Source: CAJXQU01 sp965223825 (lineage in GTDB: Bacteria; Pseudomonadota; Gammaproteobacteria; CAJXQU01). From it: a stretch of 64,000 nt of DNA. Under the pieces are notes generated by a model. The model was not told the origin of the DNA. It searched no databases and saw only the letters and a list, made by a program, of their open reading frames with translations. The position numbers and the translations under genes were made by a program. Positions 45,458 to 54,089 of the stretch are shown piece by piece. The stretch lies in the NCBI GenBank assembly GCA_965223825.1, contig OZ245018.1:434001-498000 (forward strand), read 5' to 3'. Position 1 is the stretch's first letter, and each line of letters begins with the position of its first letter.

Positions 45458-45733
45458 GTGGCACGTTCCATTAAGAAAGGACCATTCGTCGATCATCATC
45501 TCGCGGATAAGGTTGTAAAAGCCAAAGAGAACAACGATAAAAAACCAATCAAAACTTGGTCGCGTCGTTCTATGATTTTGCCTGACATGCTTGGGCTGAC
45601 AATTGCTGTTCACAATGGCAAACAACATATGCCAGTGTTTATCACTGAGAATATGGTGGGTCATAAACTTGGCGAATTTGCATTGACACGAACTTATCGT
45701 GGTCACGTAGCAGATAAGAAATCCAAGAAATAA
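45458..45733 (+). CDS. rpsS: 30S ribosomal protein S19
   Basis: A 91-residue 30S head protein next to S13. It begins ARSIKKGPFVDHHL and has TWSRRSMILPDMLGLTIAVHNG. It starts at GTG with TAGGAG upstream. Confidence 0.97.
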   Translation: MARSIKKGPFVDHHLADKVVKAKENNDKKPIKTWSRRSMILPDMLGLTIAVHNGKQHMPVFITENMVGHKLGEFALTRTYRGHVADKKSKK

Positions 45734-45748
45734 TCTCGGGTAAATAAC

Positions 45749-46084
45749 GTGGAAACATTAGCAAAATTAAAATACGCACGCATCTCAGCTCAAAAAGCGA
45801 GATTAGTGGCTGATCAAGTTAGAGGAATGCCGGTTGAAAGGGCTATAAATCTTTTATCGTTCAGCACAAAAAAAGGTGCGGACATTCTTAAAAAGGTGCT
45901 CGAGTCTGCAATAGCAAATGCAGAGCACAATGATTCAGCAGATATCGACGATCTTATTGTCAGTAAAGTATTTGTTGATGAAGGACCTACTTTCAAGCGT
46001 TTTCGCGCGAGAGCTAAAGGTCGAGGAAACCAAATTTTAAAACGCACAAGTCACATTACGGTGACTGTGAAAGAACTTAACTAG
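45749..46084 (+). CDS. rplV: 50S ribosomal protein L22
   Basis: A 111-residue protein whose beta-hairpin lines the exit tunnel and binds macrolide-region rRNA. The segment ISAQKARLVADQVRG and the hairpin FKRFRARAKGRGNQILKR are typical. It starts at GTG (METLAKLKYAR), 15 bp after rpsS; the ribosome-binding site is modest (CGGGT). Confidence 0.95.
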   Translation: METLAKLKYARISAQKARLVADQVRGMPVERAINLLSFSTKKGADILKKVLESAIANAEHNDSADIDDLIVSKVFVDEGPTFKRFRARAKGRGNQILKRTSHITVTVKELN

Positions 46085-46096
46085 AGAAGGCCTGTT

Positions 46097-46771
46097 ATGG
46101 GACAGAAAGTACATCCGACTGGGATACGCTTAGGAATAGTCAAAGATTGGAATTCAACTTGGTATGCGGATTCTAAAAACTATTCAAACTATCTAAATAC
46201 TGATATGAAAGTGCGAGAATTTCTTCAGAAGAAATTGAAGCATGCCTCTGTTAGTAAGATACAGATCGAACGTGCTGCAAATAATGCCCGCGTTATCATT
46301 CATACAGCGCGCCCTGGGATTGTTATCGGTAAGAAAGGTGAAGATATTGAAGCATTACGTCAAGAAATCACCAAAATGATGGGTGTTCCTTCACAAGTTA
46401 GCGTTGATGAGATAAGAAAACCTGAGTTAGATGCATATTTAGTTGCCGAAGGTATTGCAAATCAGCTGGAGCGACGTATTATGTTCCGCCGCGCAATGAA
46501 ACGAGCAGTTACAAATGCAATGCGTCTAGGCGCAGAGGGAATTCGTATCAATGTTGCAGGACGATTGAACGGCGCGGAAATAGCGCGAACTCAATGGTAC
46601 CGTGAAGGACGTGTTCCATTACACACTTTGCGTGCTGATATAGATTACGGTACAGCGGAAGCATTGACGACATACGGCATCATTGGAATTAAGGTTTGGA
46701 TTTTCAAAGGTGAAGTTGTCGACACAGCGGAAACATTTGAAGAGCCAGCAAAAGATAAAGCGACTGGCTGA
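46097..46771 (+). CDS. rpsC: 30S ribosomal protein S3
   Basis: A 224-residue protein at the mRNA entry tunnel with helicase activity. It begins MGQKVHPTGIRLGIVKDWNS and carries the KH-domain loop PGIVIGKKGEDIE. The C-terminal tail (EEPAKDKATG) is short, as usual. Confidence 0.97.
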   Translation: MGQKVHPTGIRLGIVKDWNSTWYADSKNYSNYLNTDMKVREFLQKKLKHASVSKIQIERAANNARVIIHTARPGIVIGKKGEDIEALRQEITKMMGVPSQVSVDEIRKPELDAYLVAEGIANQLERRIMFRRAMKRAVTNAMRLGAEGIRINVAGRLNGAEIARTQWYREGRVPLHTLRADIDYGTAEALTTYGIIGIKVWIFKGEVVDTAETFEEPAKDKATG

Positions 46772-46785
46772 GCAGGAGAGTATCA

Positions 46786-47199
46786 ATGCTACAACCAAAA
46801 CGTACAAAATTTAGAAAGCAGCAAAAAGGCCGGAATAGAGGTTTAGCTCACAGGGGAAGTAAAGTGAGCTTTGGTGAGTTCGGTTTGAAAGCAACGACTC
46901 GAGGTCGATTGACGTCTCGTCAGATAGAAGCTGGACGAAGAGCGCTCACACGTCATGTGAAACGTGGTGCAAAGATTTGGATTCGAATCTTTCCTGACAA
47001 GCCAATCACTAAAAAACCTCTTGAAGTTCGACAAGGTAAAGGTAAGGGTAATGTTGAATACTGGGTTGCAGAAATTCAACCTGGAAAAGTGTTGTATGAA
47101 ATGGAAGGTTGCAGTGAAGAATTAGCACGTGAGGCGATGCGACTCGCAGCGGCAAAACTTCCAGTTCGAACAACTTTTGCAATTAGGACTGTACTGTGA
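46786..47199 (+). CDS. rplP: 50S ribosomal protein L16
   Basis: A 137-residue protein near the A site and peptidyl transferase centre. It begins MLQPKRTKFRKQQKGRNRG. The arginine that YcfD hydroxylates in E. coli lies in the loop region SRQIEAGRRALTRHVKRG or nearby. Its TGA overlaps the rpmC ATG by one base. Confidence 0.96.
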   Translation: MLQPKRTKFRKQQKGRNRGLAHRGSKVSFGEFGLKATTRGRLTSRQIEAGRRALTRHVKRGAKIWIRIFPDKPITKKPLEVRQGKGKGNVEYWVAEIQPGKVLYEMEGCSEELAREAMRLAAAKLPVRTTFAIRTVL

Positions 47200-47393
47200 T
47201 GGAAGCGAAAGAGCTAAAAGGTAAAACACCTGCAGAATTAAACGATCTCTTAGTTGATCTAAAAAAAGAGCAGTTTAGTTTACGTATGCAACGAGGAACT
47301 GGTCAGTCGAACCGCAATCATCTTTTCGGACAGATTAAGAAAGATATCGCTCGAATTAAAACAGTTCTGAATCAGAGCGGGTCTGGTGAATAG
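47199..47393 (+). CDS. rpmC: 50S ribosomal protein L29
   Basis: A 64-residue helical protein at the tunnel exit. It contains LKKEQFSLRMQRGTGQ and ends with a helix of DIARIKTVLNQ type. The ATG overlapping the rplP stop (TGATG) is preferred over the GTG one codon earlier. Confidence 0.94.
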   Translation: MEAKELKGKTPAELNDLLVDLKKEQFSLRMQRGTGQSNRNHLFGQIKKDIARIKTVLNQSGSGE

Positions 47394-47395
47394 TC

Positions 47396-47662
47396 ATGTC
47401 TGAAGATATTAAGAATTTAAAAATTGTTGTTGGTGAAGTTGTTAGCAACAAAATGGAAAAAACAATTACTTTAAAAGTTGAGCGTCAAGTTATGCATCCG
47501 CTTTACAAAAAGTATGTTAAAAAAACGAGTAAGTTAATGGCACATGATGAATCAAGCGAATGTGCAATTGGCGATACTGTCGCAGTGGAAGCATGCCGAC
47601 CGTTGTCAAAAAACAAAACTTGGCGTGTACAAAAAGTTATTACTAAAGCGACACAAATTTAA
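47396..47662 (+). CDS. rpsQ: 30S ribosomal protein S17
   Basis: An 88-residue OB-fold primary binder of 16S rRNA. It has GEVVSNKMEKTITLKVERQV and HPLYKKYVKKTSKL. It lies 2 bp after rpmC and is the last gene of the S10-type cluster; a 53-bp gap precedes the spc-type genes. Confidence 0.96.
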   Translation: MSEDIKNLKIVVGEVVSNKMEKTITLKVERQVMHPLYKKYVKKTSKLMAHDESSECAIGDTVAVEACRPLSKNKTWRVQKVITKATQI

Positions 47663-47715
47663 TTAGTTAGCTCTGATAAGCAAGAGCAACATTTGAAATA
47701 TACGGAGAAACAACG

Positions 47716-48084
47716 ATGATACAGATGCAGTCAATGCTAGATGCCGCGGACAATAGCGGTGCGCGACGATTGATGTGTATCAAAGTGCTTGGCGGTTCAG
47801 GCATACGCTACGCAGGCATTGGTGATGTCATTAAAGTCACGGTAAAAGAGGCAATCCCCCGGGGGAAAGTCAAAAAGGGTGACGTCTATAACGCAGTCGT
47901 TGTGAGAACTCGGAAAGGTGTTCGCAGACAGGACGGTTCATTGATCAGATTCGATGGCAATGCCGCTGTCCTGTTAGATAAACAGCTTAATCCTGTTGGT
48001 ACTCGCATTTTTGGTCCAGTTACGAGAGAGCTGCGTGGAGACAAGTTCATGCGAATCATTTCTCTTGCACCAGAAGTATTGTAG
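47716..48084 (+). CDS. rplN: 50S ribosomal protein L14
   Basis: A 122-residue protein of the subunit interface, which is also the docking site of the silencing factor RsfS. It begins MIQMQSMLDAADNSGARR and contains KGDVYNAVVVRTRKGVRR. It is first of the spc cluster. The preceding 53 bp hold a GGAG ribosome-binding site but no convincing promoter. Confidence 0.97.
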   Translation: MIQMQSMLDAADNSGARRLMCIKVLGGSGIRYAGIGDVIKVTVKEAIPRGKVKKGDVYNAVVVRTRKGVRRQDGSLIRFDGNAAVLLDKQLNPVGTRIFGPVTRELRGDKFMRIISLAPEVL

Positions 48085-48093
48085 GAAATAGCG

Positions 48094-48411
48094 ATGAAGA
48101 AAATTATTAAAGGTGATGACGTTGTTGTCTTAACAGGCAAAAATAAAGGGGCACAAGGTAAAGTCTTACGTGTTCTTGAAAATGATAAAGTTATCGTTGA
48201 AAACGTCAACATGGTTAAAAAACATACTAAGGCAAACCCGCAAGTAGGTGACCCTGGTGGTATCGTTGAGAAAGAGTCACCGATACATGTTTCTAATATT
48301 GGCTTATATGATCCAACGACTAAGAAAGCTGGTCGAATTGGATTTCGTGTTGATGATTCGGGCAAAAAAGTTCGGTATTTCAAATCATCAAACGAAGCAG
48401 TCGACATTTAG
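48094..48411 (+). CDS. rplX: 50S ribosomal protein L24
   Basis: A 105-residue assembly-initiating protein with a KOW motif (VVLTGKNKGAQGKVLRVL) and the conserved GGIVEKESPIHVSNI stretch. It is 9 bp after rplN. In E. coli the S8 repressor site lies around the rplX-rplE junction; only 11 bp separate these genes here, so any such site would lie inside coding sequence. Confidence 0.96.
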   Translation: MKKIIKGDDVVVLTGKNKGAQGKVLRVLENDKVIVENVNMVKKHTKANPQVGDPGGIVEKESPIHVSNIGLYDPTTKKAGRIGFRVDDSGKKVRYFKSSNEAVDI

Positions 48412-48422
48412 TAGGATCAGAT

Positions 48423-48962
48423 ATGTCTAGATTACAGCAAGTATATAAAGAATCAGTTGCACCTAAACTAAAAGAACAGTTTAGTTATTCAAGTGTAATG
48501 CAGATCCCAAAGATCACAAAAATCACACTAAATATTGGTTTAGGTGAAGCTGTTGCAGATAAAAAAGTTGTCGAACATGCACTGAGAGATCTCGAACAAA
48601 TTACAGGTCAGAAAGCTCAAGTGACGTTAGCAAGAAAATCTGTTGCTAATTTTAAAATCCGTGAAGGCTGGCCTAATGGTGTGAAAGTCACACTACGTCG
48701 TGAACGGATGTATGAATTTCTGGACCGTCTGATCAGTATTTCAATTCCACGTATTCGTGATTTTCGTGGTCTGAATCAAAAGTCCTTTGATGGAAAAGGG
48801 AACTATTCTTTCGGCGTAAAAGAACAAATAATTTTTCCTGAAATTGACTATGACAAAATAGATGCACTTCGTGGTCTAGACATTTGTATCACAACAACTG
48901 CAACGACAGACGAAGAAGGTCGTGCACTATTAACGGCATTCAACTTCCCTTTAAGAAGCTGA
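48423..48962 (+). CDS. rplE: 50S ribosomal protein L5
   Basis: A 179-residue protein that binds 5S rRNA and contacts the P-site tRNA. It contains QIPKITKITLNIGLGEAV, then REGWPNGVKVTLR and RDFRGLN. Length equals E. coli L5 (179). Confidence 0.97.
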   Translation: MSRLQQVYKESVAPKLKEQFSYSSVMQIPKITKITLNIGLGEAVADKKVVEHALRDLEQITGQKAQVTLARKSVANFKIREGWPNGVKVTLRRERMYEFLDRLISISIPRIRDFRGLNQKSFDGKGNYSFGVKEQIIFPEIDYDKIDALRGLDICITTTATTDEEGRALLTAFNFPLRS

Positions 48963-48978
48963 TCGGAGAGAGTAGGAA

Positions 48979-49284
48979 ATGGCTAAATCTTCAATGGTAA
49001 ATAGAGAGGCGAAAAGAACTCGTCTTGTCCAAAAATACGCTGAAAAACGTATTAAATTAAAAGCGATGATAATTGATGAAACCCTCTCTGACGATGAGCG
49101 CAGACAAGCGAGAATCTCTCTTCAAAAGTTACCAAGGGACTCAAGCCCATCGCGGCAACGTAACCGTTGTGAAGTAACAGGTCGACCACATGGCTATTAT
49201 AGAAAGTTTGGTTTGTCTCGAAACAGACTGCGCTTGGTTGCAATGAAAGGTGATGTTCCCGGTCTTGTTAAAGCAAGCTGGTAA
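48979..49284 (+). CDS. rpsN: 30S ribosomal protein S14
   Basis: A 101-residue head protein of the long, zinc-free type: it has RDSSPSRQRNRCEVTGRPHGYYRKFGLSR (quoted in part as SPSRQRNRCEVTGRPHG) with a single cysteine in place of the four-cysteine zinc motif. It ends with the usual PGLVKASW. Confidence 0.97.
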   Translation: MAKSSMVNREAKRTRLVQKYAEKRIKLKAMIIDETLSDDERRQARISLQKLPRDSSPSRQRNRCEVTGRPHGYYRKFGLSRNRLRLVAMKGDVPGLVKASW

Positions 49285-49305
49285 CTGATAGAGGCAAAAC
49301 AGATT

Positions 49306-49701
49306 ATGAGTATGCAAGATCCTATTTCAGATATGTTGACACGAATCCGTAACGGACAGTCAGCATCAAAACGTATTGTAGAAATGCCAGCTTCGAACAA
49401 GAAAGTGAAGATAGCTAATTTACTTGTTGAAGAAGGATACATAAAGGCATGTACAACAGAAGTTGTTGAAACAAAAAATATTATGAAGATCGAGTTAAAA
49501 TACTCGAACAATAGACCAGTAATTGATTCTGTAAAGAGAGTAAGCAAACCTAGCCGAAGAATTTATAGAAATAGCCAAGAACTACCTACTATCCAAGGCG
49601 GGTTTGGCATTGCTGTAGTCTCAACATCTCAGGGAGTAATGACTGATCGTGCAGCAAGAAAGCTCGGCATCGGTGGTGAAATTCTCTGTGAAGTTTACTA
49701 A
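49306..49701 (+). CDS. rpsH: 30S ribosomal protein S8
   Basis: A 131-residue central-domain assembly protein and, in E. coli, the translational repressor of the spc operon. It begins MSMQDPISDMLTRIRNGQ and ends with GVMTDRAARKLGIGGEILC, the RNA-binding C-terminal region. Confidence 0.97.
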   Translation: MSMQDPISDMLTRIRNGQSASKRIVEMPASNKKVKIANLLVEEGYIKACTTEVVETKNIMKIELKYSNNRPVIDSVKRVSKPSRRIYRNSQELPTIQGGFGIAVVSTSQGVMTDRAARKLGIGGEILCEVY

Positions 49702-49715
49702 AGGGAAGAAATACC

Positions 49716-50249
49716 ATGTCTCGAATTGCAAAAGCACCGGTTAGCATTCCTAGTGGCGTTAAAATTGATCTTAACGGTCAATTGCTCAACGTTGAAGGAC
49801 CTAAAGGTAAAATCACACAGAATATCAACGAACTCGTTGGTCTTGTTGTAGAAGGTGAAGAATTAAAGGTAGCTCCTAACAATGGAAGTAAAACAGCTAA
49901 TGCATTGGCTGGAACAACAAGATCGCTTGTCCAGAATATGGTGACAGGTGTATCTGAAGGGTTTGAGAAGAAACTTCAAATTAATGGTGTTGGTTATCGT
50001 GCACAGGCGCAGGGTAAAGTGTTGAATTTAACACTTGGATTATCACATCCGGTAAATTACGAAGTACCTGAAGGTATTACAGTTGAAACGCCTACGCAGA
50101 CAGAAATTGTTGTGAAAGGGATAGACAAGCAAAAAGTCGGTCAAGTTTCTGCTGAAATACGTGCATACCGTGGACCTGAACCATATAAAGGTAAAGGAAT
50201 TAAATACGCGGATGAAACAATCATTCGTAAAGAAGCTAAGAAAGCCTAG
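49716..50249 (+). CDS. rplF: 50S ribosomal protein L6
   Basis: A 177-residue protein near the factor-binding site, made of two similar domains. It shows MSRIAKAPVSIPSGVK at the start and RGPEPYKGKGIKYADETI near the end. Length equals E. coli L6 (177). Confidence 0.97.
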   Translation: MSRIAKAPVSIPSGVKIDLNGQLLNVEGPKGKITQNINELVGLVVEGEELKVAPNNGSKTANALAGTTRSLVQNMVTGVSEGFEKKLQINGVGYRAQAQGKVLNLTLGLSHPVNYEVPEGITVETPTQTEIVVKGIDKQKVGQVSAEIRAYRGPEPYKGKGIKYADETIIRKEAKKA

Positions 50250-50260
50250 TTGAGGCGATT

Positions 50261-50614
50261 ATGAATAAAAAAGATTCACGTATAAGACGATCAGTTAAAT
50301 CAAGAGCAAAGATTAAATCTTTGAAGGTTCACCGGTTGTGTGTTCATAAAACACCGAAGCATATTTATGCTCAAGTGTTAGCGCCAGAGGGTGGTGTAGT
50401 GATCGCATCTGCATCAACAGTTGAAAAAGATTTACGTTCTAGTCTTTCTCACGGTGGGAACAAAGATGCTGCATCACAGATCGGCAAGTTGATCGCAGAA
50501 AGAACAAAAGAAAATGGAGTCGAGACAGTTGCATTCGACCGCTCCGGTTTTAAATATCACGGTCGAGTGAAAGCATTAGCAGATGCGGCACGTGACTCTG
50601 GTCTCAAGTTTTAA
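50261..50614 (+). CDS. rplR: 50S ribosomal protein L18
   Basis: A 117-residue 5S rRNA-binding protein of the central protuberance (E. coli 117). It contains HRLCVHKTPKHIYAQVL and ends FKYHGRVKALADAARDSGL. It lies 11 bp after rplF. Confidence 0.97.
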   Translation: MNKKDSRIRRSVKSRAKIKSLKVHRLCVHKTPKHIYAQVLAPEGGVVIASASTVEKDLRSSLSHGGNKDAASQIGKLIAERTKENGVETVAFDRSGFKYHGRVKALADAARDSGLKF

Positions 50615-50624
50615 CAGGTGAAAT

Positions 50625-51131
50625 ATGGCTACAAACTCTGATCAAAATTCAGCAGAAGGTTACATCGAAAAACTCGTGCATGTGAATCGAGTAGCGAAAG
50701 TTGTAAAAGGCGGACGTATTTTTGGTTTTTCAGCTCTAACAGTTGTTGGTGATGGAGATGGGAAGGTTGGCTTCGGACGAGGAAAAGCTCGAGAAGTTCC
50801 CCAAGCTATTCAAAAAGCAATGGAAAATGCCCGTAAGAATATGAAAAACGTTCCTTTAAAAGAAGGTACTTTACAATATCCGATCACGTCAGAGTTTGGT
50901 GCAGCCAAAGTACACATGCGACCAGCATCTGAAGGTACAGGTATCATTGCTGGTGGCGCTATGCGCGCGGTATTTGAAGCTGTTGGTATTCACAATGTAC
51001 TCGCTAAATGTATTGGGACTAATAATCCTGTAAATGTTGTAAGAGCAACGATCGATGGGCTATCTGAAATGAAAAGTCCAACTTATTATGCAGATAAACG
51101 TAATAAGTCTGTTGATGAAATTATGGAATAA
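50625..51131 (+). CDS. rpsE: 30S ribosomal protein S5
   Basis: A 168-residue protein at the mRNA entry site that affects decoding accuracy. It has RVAKVVKGGRIFGFSALTV, the loop where spectinomycin-resistance changes occur in E. coli, and GDGDGKVGFGRGKAREVP. It starts at ATG after AGGTGAA. Confidence 0.97.
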   Translation: MATNSDQNSAEGYIEKLVHVNRVAKVVKGGRIFGFSALTVVGDGDGKVGFGRGKAREVPQAIQKAMENARKNMKNVPLKEGTLQYPITSEFGAAKVHMRPASEGTGIIAGGAMRAVFEAVGIHNVLAKCIGTNNPVNVVRATIDGLSEMKSPTYYADKRNKSVDEIME

Positions 51132-51133
51132 TC

Positions 51134-51316
51134 ATGGCTAAACAACTCAAAGTCACTTTAATCAAAAGCACGATCGGAAGACAAGCTTCTCACAAAGCTT
51201 GTGTTCGTGGATTGGGCTTGAGAAAAATACGTCACCAAGTACTTGTTGATGATACACCTGAGAATAGAGGGATGATCAATAAGGTCAACTACCTCGTGCA
51301 GGTAGAGGAACAGTAA
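51134..51316 (+). CDS. rpmD: 50S ribosomal protein L30
   Basis: A 60-residue protein with a ferredoxin-like fold. It shows KVTLIKSTIGRQASHKACVRGLGLRK, quoted as KSTIGRQASHKACVRGLGL, and the closing NKVNYLVQVEE. It is 2 bp after rpsE and 1 bp before rplO. Confidence 0.96.
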   Translation: MAKQLKVTLIKSTIGRQASHKACVRGLGLRKIRHQVLVDDTPENRGMINKVNYLVQVEEQ

Positions 51317-51317
51317 A

Positions 51318-51752
51318 ATGCGTTTGAACACAATCAAGCCCACCGAGGGTTCTAAGAAGACAGCTAAACGAGTTGGACGTGGTATTGGCTGTGGTTTCGG
51401 CAAAACATGTGGTCGTGGTCATAAAGGTCAACACTCGCGTTCTGGTGGCTACCATAAGGTAGGTTTTGAAGGCGGCCAGATGCCATTGCAACGACGTTTG
51501 CCTAAATTTGGTTTTACCTCTACAAAATCTAAATTTAAAGCGGAAGTCCGACTCAGTGAATTAGCAAAATTAGCTGGTGATATTGTAGATCTCTTGAGCC
51601 TTAAAGAAGCTAACGTTATTGGGCATCAGATTAGAACGGTTAAAATCATGAGCTCGGGAGCAGTGAGTAAAGCTTATACAGTAAAAGGAATTGCGATTTC
51701 GAAAGGTGCGAAAGAGGCTATCGAAGCTGCAGGCGGCAAGATAGAAAGCTAG
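51318..51752 (+). CDS. rplO: 50S ribosomal protein L15
   Basis: A 144-residue protein with the long basic Gly-rich N-terminal arm of the family (RVGRGIGCGFGKTCGRGHKG) and GFEGGQMPLQRRLPKFGF. Its TAG overlaps the GTG start of secY by one base, coupling L15 and SecY synthesis. Confidence 0.97.
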   Translation: MRLNTIKPTEGSKKTAKRVGRGIGCGFGKTCGRGHKGQHSRSGGYHKVGFEGGQMPLQRRLPKFGFTSTKSKFKAEVRLSELAKLAGDIVDLLSLKEANVIGHQIRTVKIMSSGAVSKAYTVKGIAISKGAKEAIEAAGGKIES

Positions 51753-53092
51753 TGGCTAAGAAAAAACAACAAGGAACGAATGCACTTTCCGGGATAGGTA
51801 ACGTTGCAGAGCTAAGACAAAGAATACTTTTTGTTATAGGGGCCTTGATCGTATTTAGGATCTGCACACATATTCCAGTCCCAGGCATCAACCCGTTTGC
51901 CCTTGCTCAATTATTTGAGCAACAACGCGGTACGATCTTGGGAATGTTCAATATGTTCTCAGGTGGAGCGCTCGAACGATTCTCTGTGGTCGCTTTAGGG
52001 ATAATGCCATATATCTCTGCATCTATAATTATGCAGTTATTAACAGTCGTTCATCCTAAGCTTGAACAGCTTAAGAAAGAAGGTGAAGCTGGCCGAAGAA
52101 AGATCACGCAATACACACGATACGGAACTGTAGTATTAGCTACGTTCCAAGCATTGGGTATTGCGATTGCGTTAGAAGGACAATCCGCTGGTGCGGTTAG
52201 TCTTGTAATTAACCCTGGTGTAGCTTTCAAAGTTATAGCTGTCACAACGCTAGTAACAGGTACACTTTTCTTAATGTGGCTAGGTGAGCAGATCACTGAA
52301 AGAGGTATTGGTAACGGTATCTCAATGATCATTTTTGCTGGTATCGTTGCAGGTTTACCTTCAGCGATTGGTGGAACGATTGAGCTTGCTAGAACGGGTG
52401 AGTTACACATCTTAATGGTGCTTGGTCTTTTTGCATTAACACTAGCAGTTATTGCATTTGTTGTTTATGTCGAGCGGGCACAACGGCGAATAACCGTGAA
52501 TTACGCTAAACGACAAGTGGGTAGAAAAATGTATGGTGGCCAAACCAGTCACCTCCCATTAAAACTTAACATGGCGGGTGTAATTCCCCCGATATTTGCT
52601 TCAAGTATAATTTTATTTCCCGGAACAATTGCAGGTTGGTTTGGGAGTGCAGAAGGAATGGGCTGGCTTAAAGATATCGGTACAACTTTAGCGCCAGGAC
52701 AACCGTTGTACGTATTACTTTATGCTGCAGCCATAATATTTTTCTGTTTTTTCTATACGGCTCTTGTGTTTAATCCGAGAGAAACAGCAGATAACCTGAA
52801 AAAATCAGGTGCATTTATACCGGGTATAAGACCAGGTGAACAAACAGCCAAATATATTGATGGTGTTATGACAAGATTGACAGCAGCTGGTGCGATTTAC
52901 ATCACTCTAGTTTGTCTCTTGCCAGAGTTTTTAATATTGAAGTTCAATGTCCCGTTTTATTTCGGCGGTACATCATTGCTGATCATTGTTGTTGTTGTTA
53001 TGGATTTTATTTCTCAAGTCCAATCACATCTCATGTCACATCAGTATGAAGGTTTAATGAAGAAGGCAAACTTGCGTGGCGCTGGCCGATAG
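51752..53092 (+). CDS. secY: Preprotein translocase subunit SecY
   Basis: A 446-residue channel subunit of the Sec translocon with ten membrane helices (E. coli 443). Recognisable parts are ALGIMPYISASIIMQLL, the ERGIGNGISMIIFAGIVAGLP stretch (given as ERGIGNGISMIIF) and the cytoplasmic loop with FNPRETADNLKKSGAFIPG. It starts at GTG overlapping the rplO stop. Confidence 0.97.
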   Translation: MAKKKQQGTNALSGIGNVAELRQRILFVIGALIVFRICTHIPVPGINPFALAQLFEQQRGTILGMFNMFSGGALERFSVVALGIMPYISASIIMQLLTVVHPKLEQLKKEGEAGRRKITQYTRYGTVVLATFQALGIAIALEGQSAGAVSLVINPGVAFKVIAVTTLVTGTLFLMWLGEQITERGIGNGISMIIFAGIVAGLPSAIGGTIELARTGELHILMVLGLFALTLAVIAFVVYVERAQRRITVNYAKRQVGRKMYGGQTSHLPLKLNMAGVIPPIFASSIILFPGTIAGWFGSAEGMGWLKDIGTTLAPGQPLYVLLYAAAIIFFCFFYTALVFNPRETADNLKKSGAFIPGIRPGEQTAKYIDGVMTRLTAAGAIYITLVCLLPEFLILKFNVPFYFGGTSLLIIVVVVMDFISQVQSHLMSHQYEGLMKKANLRGAGR

Positions 53093-53118
53093 GCTGCATA
53101 CGAAATAGGTAAAGAAGA

Positions 53119-53232
53119 ATGAAAGTCAGAGCATCAGTAAAGAAAATTTGTCGAAATTGCAAAATTATCAGACGCAATGGAACTGTTCGGGTCATCTGTA
53201 AAGATGGGCGCCATAAACAGCGACAAGGTTAA
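53119..53232 (+). CDS. rpmJ: 50S ribosomal protein L36
   Basis: A 37-residue protein read directly from the sequence: MKVRASVKKICRNCK at the start, then IIRRNGTVRVIC and KDGRHKQRQG. The zinc-ribbon ligands Cys11, Cys14, Cys27 and His32 are all present, so this is the zinc-binding (C+) paralogue. AAAGAAGA lies upstream of the ATG. It ends the spc cluster after secY. Confidence 0.96.
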   Translation: MKVRASVKKICRNCKIIRRNGTVRVICKDGRHKQRQG

Positions 53233-53235
53233 TAG

Positions 53236-53264
53236 TTGATATTTAATAGATTAAAGACTAGAAT
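53236..53264 (+). promoter_or_regulatory. Candidate promoter of the alpha operon
   Basis: TTGATA and TAGAAT are separated by 17 bp in the 77-bp gap between rpmJ and rpsM. The transcript would begin about 40 bp before rpsM, which leaves little room for an S4-binding pseudoknot leader. Confidence 0.55.
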
Positions 53265-53309
53265 TCAGCGCTTTTTTACGGCAAGAAGTCTGGTTAGGAG
53301 ATAGATAAA

Positions 53310-53666
53310 ATGGCGCGTGTTGCAGGGGTCAATATCCCAGATCAAAAGCATACAGTGATTGCGCTTACATATATCTACGGTGTAGGAATTAACCGAGCTA
53401 AAGATATCTGTGCACAGACAAACATTAGTCCTGATAATAAGGTTAAAGACCTGACTGAAGAGCAACTAGAACAGTTGCGTACTGAAGTTGGTAAATTCCA
53501 AGTTGAAGGTGATTTGAGACGTGAAGTTTCAATGAATATTAAACGTCTGATGGATCTTGGTTGTTTTCGAGGCATCCGTCATCGTCGCGGATTACCATTG
53601 CGTGGTCAAAGAACTAAGACAAATGCACGAACAAGAAAAGGCCCTCGTAAGCCTATTCGTAAGTAA
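53310..53666 (+). CDS. rpsM: 30S ribosomal protein S13
   Basis: A 118-residue head protein contacting the P-site tRNA and L5. It begins MARVAGVNIPDQKHTVIALTY and contains GIRHRRGLPLRGQRTKTNAR. It has TAGGAG as ribosome-binding site and starts the alpha cluster. Confidence 0.97.
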   Translation: MARVAGVNIPDQKHTVIALTYIYGVGINRAKDICAQTNISPDNKVKDLTEEQLEQLRTEVGKFQVEGDLRREVSMNIKRLMDLGCFRGIRHRRGLPLRGQRTKTNARTRKGPRKPIRK

Positions 53667-53685
53667 ATATTAAGGTTTAAGAGAT

Positions 53686-54075
53686 ATGGCTAAGACACCA
53701 TCACGTGCTAAGAAGAAAGTCAGAAGAACGGTTGTTGATGCGGCAGTTCATGTACATGCTTCTTTCAATAATACGATTATCATGATCACAGATCGCCAAG
53801 GTAATGCTCTAGCGTGGGCAACAGCAGGTGGTAGTGGTTTTCGTGGCTCAAGAAAAAGTACACCTTTCGCTGCACAGGTTGCAGCAGAGAGCTTAAGTGA
53901 GCGAATGAATGAATATGGTATTCAGAATCTAGATGTTTTCATCAATGGTCCTGGTCCTGGTCGTGAATCTGCAGTAAGAGCACTTAATTCTGCAGGATTC
54001 AAGATAACAAACATTACAGACGTAACGCCGGTTCCTCATAACGGTTGCCGTCCTCCTAAAAAACGACGAGTTTAA
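53686..54075 (+). CDS. rpsK: 30S ribosomal protein S11
   Basis: A 129-residue platform protein near the E-site mRNA. It has HVHASFNNTIIMITDRQGNAL and ends PVPHNGCRPPKKRRV, both diagnostic. Length equals E. coli S11 (129). Confidence 0.97.
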   Translation: MAKTPSRAKKKVRRTVVDAAVHVHASFNNTIIMITDRQGNALAWATAGGSGFRGSRKSTPFAAQVAAESLSERMNEYGIQNLDVFINGPGPGRESAVRALNSAGFKITNITDVTPVPHNGCRPPKKRRV

Positions 54076-54089
54076 AACAGAGTTTACAC

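Noticed and set aside
49306..50249. Possible S8-binding regulatory site in spc genes
   Set aside because: Gaps in the spc cluster are 2-21 bp and no S8-type stem was recognised by eye; a site inside coding sequence cannot be excluded.
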